A DNA stretch of 64,000 bases from an uncultured Verrucomicrobiales bacterium (GTDB lineage: Bacteria > Verrucomicrobiota > Verrucomicrobiia > Verrucomicrobiales > Akkermansiaceae). Each line of letters opens with the position of its first letter. Position 1 is the first letter of the stretch. The translations under genes were made by a program, and so were the position numbers. Location: the NCBI GenBank assembly GCA_937934595.1, contig CALGZA010000046.1, positions 1 through 64,000 on the forward strand. The letters run 5' to 3'. Under the pieces are notes generated by a model, which did no database searches, was not told the DNA's origin, and saw only the letters and a program-made list of their open reading frames with translations. Of this stretch, positions 57,187-64,000 are shown in pieces.

Positions 57187-58257
57187 ATGAAAATCATAAT
57201 AGCATGTGGTGGGACTGGAGGGCATTTATTTCCTGGAGTGGCGGTAGCTCAGGAGCTGAAGAGCCGTGGGCATGAGGTTAAGTTGTTGATTTCTCAGAAG
57301 AAGGTGGATGCAAGGGCTAGTGATAAGTATAAGAATTTGGAATTTGATACGGTTCCTGCAGTTGCGAAGCCGCGGACGTTGTCTTTGAAGATGGTTCCTT
57401 TTTTGTGGCGGATGTTTAAGACGGTGGGTCAGTGTAAGCGGATGCATAGGGAGTTTGGTACTGATGCGGTGATAGGCATGGGTGGTTTTACTTCGTTGGC
57501 TCCGGTTCTGGCTGGTCATAAGATGGGTGCTAGGGCATATGTGCATGATAGTAATGCGCTGCCTGGCAAGGCGAACAGGCTAACTGCGCGGTGGTGCGAT
57601 AAGGTTTTTATAGGTTTTGAGGAGGCTAGGGAGTATTTTTCTGGTCATGAGGTGGAGCTGACTGGGACACCTGTGCGTGAGGAGATACGTGAGCTGCCTA
57701 CGCGTGAGGAGGCTGCTGAGAGGTTGGGTCTTGATGCTGGTAGGCAGACGGTTTTGGTTATGGGTGGTAGTCAGGGTGCTATGCGGTTGAATAGTTTGAT
57801 GGTGGAGGCTTCTAAGGCGATGCCTGGGGTGCAGTTTTTACAGATTACGGGCAGTGGGGATTTTGAGCGAGTTAAGGGTGAGTTGGGTGATGCTGATGAT
57901 CATAAGTTGTTGGCATTTTGTGATGACATGGCAGCTGCGTATGCGGTGAGTGATGTGGCGGTGATGCGATCTGGAGCTTCGAGTTTGACGGAGTTGTCTT
58001 ATGTGGGGCTTGCTAGTGTTTTGGTGCCTTATCCAAGTGCTGCTGATGATCATCAGACATTGAATGCGGAGGTGTTTTCTAAGGTTGATGCGGCGTTTTT
58101 GCGGAAGGAGTCTGAGATGGATTCTGGATCTGTGGTGGCTGATTTGACGGCTATTTTGGGTGATGCTGATATGTTAGCTAAGATGGGTAGTGCGGCTGAG
58201 GGGCTGGCTGTGAAGGATGCTGCAGAGAGGATTTGTAGAGCGGTGGAGGGTGCGTGA
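57187..58257 (+). CDS. murG: UDP-GlcNAc:lipid I transferase MurG
   Basis: This 356-residue glycosyltransferase makes lipid II on the inner face of the membrane. The start KIIIACGGTGGHLFPGVAVAQEL (2-24) is the acceptor G-loop, MGGFTSLAPVLAGHKMG and HDSNALPGKANR follow, and the donor domain has MGGSQGAMRLN and VMRSGASSLTELSYVGLASVLVPYPSAADDHQTLNAE. It is the first gene of the murG-murC/murB-ddl-ftsQ-ftsA cluster; mraY and ftsW, usually upstream, are not in the window. Confidence 0.96.
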   Translation: MKIIIACGGTGGHLFPGVAVAQELKSRGHEVKLLISQKKVDARASDKYKNLEFDTVPAVAKPRTLSLKMVPFLWRMFKTVGQCKRMHREFGTDAVIGMGGFTSLAPVLAGHKMGARAYVHDSNALPGKANRLTARWCDKVFIGFEEAREYFSGHEVELTGTPVREEIRELPTREEAAERLGLDAGRQTVLVMGGSQGAMRLNSLMVEASKAMPGVQFLQITGSGDFERVKGELGDADDHKLLAFCDDMAAAYAVSDVAVMRSGASSLTELSYVGLASVLVPYPSAADDHQTLNAEVFSKVDAAFLRKESEMDSGSVVADLTAILGDADMLAKMGSAAEGLAVKDAAERICRAVEGA

Positions 58258-58266
58258 TTTTTATAG

Positions 58267-60591
58267 ATGGAGTTATTGATGAATATACAGGAGCTAAGCG
58301 AGAGACTGACGGATAGGGGTGAGCCATTGAGGGTTCATTTGATAGGAGTGGCTGGTTCTGGGATGAGTGGTTTGGCGTTGTTGCTTATGGGGATGGGGCA
58401 TAGGGTGAGTGGGTGTGATAGGGTGACGAGTAAGGAGACGGAGCGGATGCAGGGTGAGGGTTTGATTTTTAGTAGTCCGCATAATGAGGAGAGTATAGAT
58501 GATGCTGATGTGGTTGTTTATAGTTCTGCGATTAGGGAGACGAATGTGGCTTTGGCGGGAGCTAGGGTGCGTGGTATTCCTTGTATTTTGAGGGCGGAGT
58601 GTTTGGCTGCTATTTTGGGGACGAAGCGTGGGGTTATAATAAGTGGGACTCATGGGAAGACGACGACGTCTGCGATGAGTGCTCATTTATTACGAAGGGG
58701 TGCTGTGAATCCGAGTCATTATGTGGGAGCTGAGATTCCTGTTTTGGGTGCGAATGCTCATTGGGAGGAAGAGGGTGATGTGATGGTGGCTGAGGGTGAT
58801 GAGAGTGATGGGACGCTGGCATTGTATAGGCCTGAGCATACTGTGGTGCTGAATATGGAGGAGGAGCATTTGGATTTTTATAGTGGGCTGGATCACATTA
58901 AGAGTGTGTTTAATCAGTTACTGGATCAGACTGCAGGGAAGGTGATTTATTGTAGGGAGTGTGCGAATGCTAGGGCTGTTTGTGGTGAGCGTGAGGGGGG
59001 TATTTCTTATGGTTGGGGAGATGCTGATTTTACGGCGACGGATGTACATGAGACGGGTGGGACTGTGGCTTTTGATGTGAGTTATCAGGGTGATTTGTTA
59101 GGGCGTGTGGAGCTGGGTATACCTGGTTTGCATAATGCTTTGAATGCTTTGGCTGCTTTGGCTGTGGCGTATGTGTCTGGGGTGGGGTTTAATGATTGTG
59201 CGCGGGCGCTTTCTACGTTTGCTGGTGCTAAGCGGCGTTTTGAGACGAAGTATTTTTCTGAGCGGTTACGAGTAGTTGATGATTATGGTCATCATCCAAC
59301 TGAGGTTGCGGCGACGTTACAGACAGCGAGGTCATTGAGTGCGAAGCGTGTGGTTGTGGTTTTTCAGCCGCATCGTTTTAGTAGGACTGAGAAGTTGGCG
59401 GGTGATTTTGGCGAGGTTTTGCAGGCTGCGGATAGGGTTTTTGTGACTGATATTTATCCTGCTGGTGAGGTTGCTATTGATGGTGTGTCTGGGCAGACTA
59501 TTGTGGATGCGATGAGGGGGTGTGGGAAGACGAAGGCTGAGGTTGTGGGTGGTGTGGATGTAGCGCATCATGTGGTGGGGAATGCTTTGCGTGATGGAGA
59601 TTTGTTGATTACTTTAGGTGCTGGTGATGTGCATGAGATAGGATCTAGGATAGCGAAGGATGTGCAGGTGCTGGAGGATATATTGGGTGTGGCGCGAGGT
59701 GCTGGTGATGAGGCTGCGGCAGGTGATTTGTATGAGCCGATGCGTAAGCATTCGACGATGTTGGTGGGAGGGCCTGCACAGTATTGGTTAGAGCCTAGTA
59801 CTTATGGAGGTTTTGCACAGATGGTGAAGTATTGTAGGGATAGGGGAATACCAGTGAGGGTGGTGGGACGAGGTTCTAATTTGTTAGTCCGGCAGGGTGG
59901 TGTGCCTGGTGTAGTCATTCATCCTAGTAGGGGTGTTTTTGGGGAGGTTTCTGCTGATGGTGATGTGTTGAGTGCTGGTTCTGGTGTGAGGTTTAAGAAG
60001 TTAGCTAGTGTGGCACAGGCTCATGGATTGACTGGTTTTGAGTGGATGGAGGGTATACCTGGAAATGTGGGTGGTGGCTTACGGATGAATGCTGGAGCGA
60101 TGGGTGTGGAGAGTTTTGATCAGGTTGTGGATGTGACGTTTTTAGATGAGGATGGTGAGGTGCGGACGCGTGGAAGGGATGAGATAGAGTATGCGTATAG
60201 GAATGTTCCTTCTTTGAGGCGTAACTTTGCGCTGAGTGCTAGGTTTAGGGGTGAGTTTGGGACGGCTGATGAGATACAGGCGAAGATGGATGAGTCTAGT
60301 GGTAAGCGTAAGTCATCTCAGCCAAGGGCTGCGAGTGCGGGTTGTATTTTTAAGAATCCTGAGGCGATGCCAGCTGGTATGTTGGTTGATGTGTTAGGTT
60401 TTAAGGATACGAGTGTTGGTAAGGCTAGGGTTTCTTTGGAGCATGGTAATTTTATAGTGAATGACGGGAGGGCTACTGCTGATGAGGTTTTAGAGCTGAT
60501 AGCTAGGATCCGTAAGGAGGCGATGGAGGAGAAGGGGATAGAGCTTGATACTGAGGTTCAGATTATAGGTGAAGACGAGTTATTATTTTAA
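58267..60591 (+). CDS. murC-murB: Fused UDP-MurNAc-L-alanine ligase (MurC) and UDP-MurNAc dehydrogenase (MurB)
   Basis: This 774-residue fusion joins two consecutive cytosolic steps of peptidoglycan synthesis. MurC covers about 1-470: GVAGSGMSGLA (28-38), ATP loop GTHGKTT (127-133), AEGDESDG and DDYGHHPTEVAATL. After a short Ala/Gly/Asp linker (about 475-490) MurB begins: HSTMLVGGPAQYWLEP, GRGSNLLV (FAD), GIPGNVGGGLRMNAGA and SAGCIFKNP, where Cys693 replaces the proton-donating Ser of E. coli MurB. The MurB step makes UDP-MurNAc, the MurC substrate, so the fusion may channel it. It lies 9 bases after murG. The start may be the ATG four codons later (58279). Confidence 0.95.
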   Translation: MELLMNIQELSERLTDRGEPLRVHLIGVAGSGMSGLALLLMGMGHRVSGCDRVTSKETERMQGEGLIFSSPHNEESIDDADVVVYSSAIRETNVALAGARVRGIPCILRAECLAAILGTKRGVIISGTHGKTTTSAMSAHLLRRGAVNPSHYVGAEIPVLGANAHWEEEGDVMVAEGDESDGTLALYRPEHTVVLNMEEEHLDFYSGLDHIKSVFNQLLDQTAGKVIYCRECANARAVCGEREGGISYGWGDADFTATDVHETGGTVAFDVSYQGDLLGRVELGIPGLHNALNALAALAVAYVSGVGFNDCARALSTFAGAKRRFETKYFSERLRVVDDYGHHPTEVAATLQTARSLSAKRVVVVFQPHRFSRTEKLAGDFGEVLQAADRVFVTDIYPAGEVAIDGVSGQTIVDAMRGCGKTKAEVVGGVDVAHHVVGNALRDGDLLITLGAGDVHEIGSRIAKDVQVLEDILGVARGAGDEAAAGDLYEPMRKHSTMLVGGPAQYWLEPSTYGGFAQMVKYCRDRGIPVRVVGRGSNLLVRQGGVPGVVIHPSRGVFGEVSADGDVLSAGSGVRFKKLASVAQAHGLTGFEWMEGIPGNVGGGLRMNAGAMGVESFDQVVDVTFLDEDGEVRTRGRDEIEYAYRNVPSLRRNFALSARFRGEFGTADEIQAKMDESSGKRKSSQPRAASAGCIFKNPEAMPAGMLVDVLGFKDTSVGKARVSLEHGNFIVNDGRATADEVLELIARIRKEAMEEKGIELDTEVQIIGEDELLF

Positions 60592-60613
60592 TATACAGAG
60601 ATAGAATAAAGGA

Positions 60614-61534
60614 ATGGATAAGAATTTAAAGATAGCGGTGGCAATGGGTGGTCCTGGTTCTGAGCATGAGGTTTCTATGGCTTCTGGTAGGGCAGTGCTT
60701 GGTGCGTTACTTGAAGCGGGTTGTAATGCGGAGGAGCTGGTTGTGAGTGAGCATGCTATATGTCCGGGTGATGATGTTGATGTGGTATTTAATACGATTC
60801 ATGGGACGTTTGGTGAGGATGGTGGTTTGCAGAGGTTGTTAGATGAGCGGGGTGTGAGTTATACGGGTGCTGGTGCTGTGAGTAGTGAGTTGGCATTTGA
60901 TAAGATTTTGAGCAAGCAGAGGTTTCTTGAGGCTGGGGTTCCGACGCCGATGAGTGAGATGGTAGATTGTAGTGATGGGTTTAAGATGCCTAGCATGGCG
61001 TTACCTTATGTGGTGAAGCCACCGCGTGAGGGTTCTAGTGTGGGGGTGCATATTTGTAAGACTGCTGATGAGGCGAGGTTGGCTATGGAGGATGCGGTTA
61101 AGTTTAGTGATGATGTTTTAATAGAGGAGTATGTGGAGGGTAAGGAGCTTACTGTGGGGGTTCTTGATGGTGAGGTGTTGCCGGTGGTTCATATAGCGCC
61201 GCGGAGTGGATTTTATGATATGAGTAATAAGTATCCATGGATGACTGGTGATGGTGGGACGGATTATTATTGTCCTGCGGATCTGAGTGCTGAGGTGACT
61301 GAGGCGGTTCAGGCTGCTGCGCTGGCTGCTCATAGGTCTTTGGGGATAGAGGTGTATTCACGAGTGGATGTATTGTTAGATGGAGAGGATAGGCCTTATG
61401 TGTTAGAGGCGAATACGATCCCTGGTATGACTGCGAGTAGTTTGCTGCCTAAGTCTGCTGAGCAGGCTGGGTATGGATTTGCTGATTTATGTATGAAGAT
61501 AGTGGATCTTTCGATGCGTGCTGAGAGGGGATAG
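60614..61534 (+). CDS. ddl: D-alanine-D-alanine ligase
   Basis: This 306-residue ATP-grasp ligase makes the D-Ala-D-Ala dipeptide of peptidoglycan. KIAVAMGGPGSEHEVSMASG begins the protein, NTIHGTFGEDGGLQRLLDERGVSYTG is the D-Ala site region, and PPREGSSVGV and LEANTIPGMTASSLLPKSAEQAGYGF are the ATP-grasp and C-terminal signatures. AAAGGA lies directly before the ATG. It lies 22 bases after the murC-murB fusion. Confidence 0.95.
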   Translation: MDKNLKIAVAMGGPGSEHEVSMASGRAVLGALLEAGCNAEELVVSEHAICPGDDVDVVFNTIHGTFGEDGGLQRLLDERGVSYTGAGAVSSELAFDKILSKQRFLEAGVPTPMSEMVDCSDGFKMPSMALPYVVKPPREGSSVGVHICKTADEARLAMEDAVKFSDDVLIEEYVEGKELTVGVLDGEVLPVVHIAPRSGFYDMSNKYPWMTGDGGTDYYCPADLSAEVTEAVQAAALAAHRSLGIEVYSRVDVLLDGEDRPYVLEANTIPGMTASSLLPKSAEQAGYGFADLCMKIVDLSMRAERG

Positions 61535-61578
61535 TTAGAGTGGGCAGATGAGCCTTGCTGGATGCGATAGAGAAAAAT

Positions 61579-62571
61579 ATGTTTAATAGGAGAAAGAGTC
61601 AGTGGAGAAAGCGGAGGCGTGCGCGACGTGAGCGTGAGCTTGTGCTGAATGTGACGTCTCCGCGGATAGTATTTTTCCGTTGTTTGAAGTGGTTCCGTGG
61701 AGTGTCGCGGAAGGCTTTGATTGTTTTGGTTTTGGTGTTTGCTGTTTGGTTTGGCTATGAGCAGGTGAACCGTCATTTTAATAATAGTGATGAGTTTGGT
61801 ATCAAGTATTCTTCGGTGACGAATTATGAGGGTGAGCCAACGGTTATTTTATCGAGGTCGAGGGTTTTTGAGATAGCTGGGATAGATCCAACTGGGACTA
61901 TTTTTAGTGTGGATATAGATGAGGCAAGGGCACGGTTGATGGCGAGGCCTGAGGTTATGGCTGCTAAGTTAAAGAGGATCTTGCCTAATACGATAGACAT
62001 TCAGTTAGATGAGAGGGTGCCTGTGGCGTGGTTGTCTTGTTTGGAGTTGGGTTTGGCTGGACGTAGTCCGCATAAGGGGATTCTTTTGGATTCTGATGGG
62101 GTTAGTTTTGCTTGTGAGAGGGGATTTTGGAATGCGGCTAAGGATTTGCCAGTGATAGAGATATCTGCGAGTTCGTTTAATGAATTTCCTGTTGGTAAGA
62201 AGATGCGAAATGCTGATGCTGAGCGTGCTTTAAGCTTGGTGATGAAGTTACGGGAGCAGGGTGATAAGTTGTGGGATATTGATAGGGTGAAGGTGGAGAA
62301 TTTTTATACGTTGCATGTGATAAGCAAGGATGGGGTGATAGCGGTATGTGGTATGCATGATCATGATAGGCAGTTGCATCAATTGCATTTGGCACGAGAG
62401 CATGCGACTAGGCATGAGAAGGAGTTGGCTTGGATAGATCTGAGGCCGAAGATGAATGTGCCTGTTCATTATAGGGGAGGAGGTGCTATCATGCCTGATA
62501 GTTATACGCCTAAGGGCGTGGCGGATGATGGGTTAGATCCTGCGACGCGGAGTATTTTAAATCAGAACTAG
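61579..62571 (+). CDS. ftsQ: Cell division protein FtsQ
   Basis: This 330-residue protein is a single-pass divisome subunit. A basic cytoplasmic part (MFNRRKSQWRKRRRARRER) precedes one membrane helix (KALIVLVLVFAVWFGY, about 45-62) and a periplasmic POTRA domain with IAGIDPTGTIFSVDIDEARARLMARPEVMAAKLKRILPNTIDIQLDERVPVAWL. The remainder is the beta domain. I start at the ATG at 61579; the upstream frame adds eight residues without a ribosome site. Position between ddl and ftsA supports the call. It lies 12 bases before ftsA. Confidence 0.88.
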   Translation: MFNRRKSQWRKRRRARRERELVLNVTSPRIVFFRCLKWFRGVSRKALIVLVLVFAVWFGYEQVNRHFNNSDEFGIKYSSVTNYEGEPTVILSRSRVFEIAGIDPTGTIFSVDIDEARARLMARPEVMAAKLKRILPNTIDIQLDERVPVAWLSCLELGLAGRSPHKGILLDSDGVSFACERGFWNAAKDLPVIEISASSFNEFPVGKKMRNADAERALSLVMKLREQGDKLWDIDRVKVENFYTLHVISKDGVIAVCGMHDHDRQLHQLHLAREHATRHEKELAWIDLRPKMNVPVHYRGGGAIMPDSYTPKGVADDGLDPATRSILNQN

Positions 62572-62583
62572 AGGATAAAAAGG

Positions 62584-63804
62584 ATGTCGAAGTCAGCAAT
62601 ACATGTAGGTTTAGAGATAGGTACGAGTAAGACTTGTATGGTTGTAGGTGAGGTTAAGGCTGATGGTTCGGTAAAGATATTGGGTGTTGGGAAGACGAAG
62701 AGTGTGGGTGTGAGGAAGGGAGAGATATCTGATTTTCATCAGGTTAGGACCTGTATCCGTGAGGCTTTGTTAGAGGCAGAGGATGTTTGTGATGTGGTTA
62801 TTGATAGTGTTATTTTGTCTGTTACTGGATCACATATAAAGGGCGAGAATAACAGAGGGACTTACAGGTTACCTGATGAGGATGGTGAGGTGGAGGAGGA
62901 TGATGTTAGAGAGGCTGAGGAGATAGCTAGAGAGATAGCGATGCCGAGTGATAACATTTATTTACTGAGTTTGTTGCGTTATTACGTGCTGGATGGACAG
63001 GAGCATATAACGATGCCTTTGGGGCTATTGGGTAATACGTTGGAGGCGGATTATCATTTGATACATGGGGGTAAGCTACGCGTAGAGAACAGCTTGAAGT
63101 GTGTGAGGGAGATACCTTTGGATGTGAGTGATGTGGTATTTGCACCGATTGCTTCTGCTCAGATTGCGTTGACGAGGGATTGTAAGGAACTAGGGGCGTT
63201 GGTTATTGATATAGGTGGAGGGACGACTGATTATGTGTTGTATTTGGATGGTGCTGTTGAGGCGTCTGGTTGTATTCCCGTGGGTGGTGACCATATTACA
63301 AATGACATTCATGTGGTGACGGAGATACCTATTTCTAAGGCTGAGCAGGTGAAGTGTACGGAGGGAGATGTGTCAGGAGATGCTGCGAAGTCAGTGGGTA
63401 TAGTGACGATTGAGGATGAGAGTGGTTTTCAGACATTAGAGTTAAAGCGTCAGTTGCTGAATGATATTATACGAGGCCGGATGATAGAGACGCTTTGTTT
63501 GGTGAGGGATAGCTTGCCTGCTGGGTCTCTGGAGGGTGTGGGTAAGGGAGTGTTTCTAACTGGTGGGACTAGTTTGTTGAGAGGTATGTGTGAGTTGACG
63601 GCAGAGGTTTTTGGTTTACAGGTTTATCGGCCTGAGATGCCTGAGGTGAGTGGGGTTCAGGCGTATTTCAGGGATCCTCAGTATACGACTGCTGTGGGTT
63701 TGATCCGCTATGCACAGATTAGGGATGAGGAGAAGAGTGAGAGAGAGTCTAAGAGTGGCTTTATGAGTAAGCTGTCAAAGTTTTTACCGTTTGGGACGCA
63801 TTAG
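62584..63804 (+). CDS. ftsA: Cell division protein FtsA
   Basis: This 406-residue actin-like ATPase tethers FtsZ to the membrane. GLEIGTSKTCMVVGEV (near 9-24) is phosphate 1, ALVIDIGGGTTDYVLYLDGAV (about 202-222) phosphate 2 with the SHS2 domain between them, and FLTGGTSLLRGMCELTAEVF the adenosine motif. The last residues GFMSKLSKFLPFG can form the membrane-binding amphipathic helix. AAAAAGG lies directly before the ATG. The usual downstream ftsZ is absent; a MenC-like gene follows after 10 bases. Confidence 0.95.
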   Translation: MSKSAIHVGLEIGTSKTCMVVGEVKADGSVKILGVGKTKSVGVRKGEISDFHQVRTCIREALLEAEDVCDVVIDSVILSVTGSHIKGENNRGTYRLPDEDGEVEEDDVREAEEIAREIAMPSDNIYLLSLLRYYVLDGQEHITMPLGLLGNTLEADYHLIHGGKLRVENSLKCVREIPLDVSDVVFAPIASAQIALTRDCKELGALVIDIGGGTTDYVLYLDGAVEASGCIPVGGDHITNDIHVVTEIPISKAEQVKCTEGDVSGDAAKSVGIVTIEDESGFQTLELKRQLLNDIIRGRMIETLCLVRDSLPAGSLEGVGKGVFLTGGTSLLRGMCELTAEVFGLQVYRPEMPEVSGVQAYFRDPQYTTAVGLIRYAQIRDEEKSERESKSGFMSKLSKFLPFGTH

Positions 63805-63814
63805 TGAGTTGGGG

Positions 63815-64000
63815 ATGAAGGCGTCTAAGATATATATTCACCGTTATGAGATGCGAAGCCGTCTGGGTCTGAATAGTAGGTCTGATCAGACGCTTCATAG
63901 GGGTGCTCTAATTATGGTGGAGCGAGATTGTGTTCCTGGCTATGGATGTCTTCATCCTTGGGAGTCTTTAGGTGATGTGAGTTTGGATGGTCTTATTCAG
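63815..64000 (+). CDS. menC: MenC-like (o-succinylbenzoate synthase/enolase superfamily) protein, N-terminal part, cut by window end
   Basis: Sixty-two codons are visible. MKASKIYIHRYEMRSRLGLNSRSDQTLHRGALIMVERDCVPGYGCLHPWESLGD fits the capping domain of the muconate-cycloisomerase-like enolase superfamily, and the RGALIxVExDG-x-GYG-x-LHPWPELGD pattern recalls menaquinone MenC. The barrel with the Lys and metal-binding Asp/Glu residues lies beyond the window. It starts 10 bases after ftsA. Confidence 0.6.
   Translation, partial: MKASKIYIHRYEMRSRLGLNSRSDQTLHRGALIMVERDCVPGYGCLHPWESLGDVSLDGLIQ

Noticed and set aside
1..64000. CRISPR arrays, rRNA, insertion sequences or prophage
   Set aside because: No regularly spaced repeats, transposase, integrase, phage or rRNA sequence was recognised in the window.

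Overview
The window looks like a chromosomal segment of a marine-type Verrucomicrobiae bacterium (Akkermansiaceae/Rubritaleaceae-like); this is inferred from gene content, with no database search. Pointers are a PVC-type propeller/HEAT/CxxCH heme protein (17485-20268), two PEP-CTERM exported proteins (307-1293, 39970-40596), a MurC-MurB fusion, a spc ribosomal operon without rpsN and rpmD as in Chlamydiae, and a formylglycine-generating enzyme. No rRNA, tRNA, CRISPR array, prophage or insertion sequence was recognised.

The most pervasive property is base asymmetry: the + strand is rich in G and T whichever strand a gene is on, so minus-strand genes have A/C-rich codons and plus-strand genes G/T-rich codons. 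This fits a window lying on one replichore with + as leading strand. Highly expressed genes (ribosomal proteins, a major outer-membrane barrel at 21854) escape the bias.

Layout. 1-9016: PEP-CTERM protein, M20 dipeptidase, membrane proteins of unknown role, lysine 2,3-aminomutase, rpsP, an exported unknown, and a BlaI/M56 (BlaR1-type) regulatory pair with two palindromic operators and an in-frame stop in the M56 gene. 9164-15427: a minus-strand run with a metallo-beta-lactamase-fold hydrolase, three multi-span membrane proteins, a TauE/SafE exporter, a PhyH dioxygenase, an MtfA-like peptidase and a eukaryote-type HisA. 15467-26976: FGE-like lipoprotein, PVC heme protein, DprA, outer-membrane barrel, LolD-like ATPase, rplU-rpmA, TsaE, a DUF1287 protein, stand-alone CoaB and an inositol monophosphatase.

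27063-39884 is the most distinctive region. A tightly packed eight-gene minus-strand operon (NTF2-like lipoprotein, fatty-acid desaturase, FAD amine-oxidase-like protein, DUF1365, Cfa, DUF2062, DUF1295, second Cfa-like methyltransferase) faces a plus-strand set (NhaA, non-classical SDR, NAD-binding/DUF2867 protein, cryptochrome/photolyase-related protein), with a small winged-helix regulator between them. Gene sets of this kind belong to RpoE-ChrR singlet-oxygen regulons elsewhere; here no sigma factor or ChrR is present. The likely theme is light/oxidative damage: modifying unsaturated phospholipid acyl chains and repairing DNA.

39970-64000 is housekeeping: CoaC, GlgA, the prfA-prmC-murA operon, an outer-membrane protein, the truncated spc operon (rplE to rplO) with secY on its own promoter, adk, map, RdgB and exported unknowns, then a dcw-type cluster murG, murC-murB, ddl, ftsQ, ftsA. 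Where ftsZ would be expected, the window ends inside a MenC/enolase-superfamily gene.
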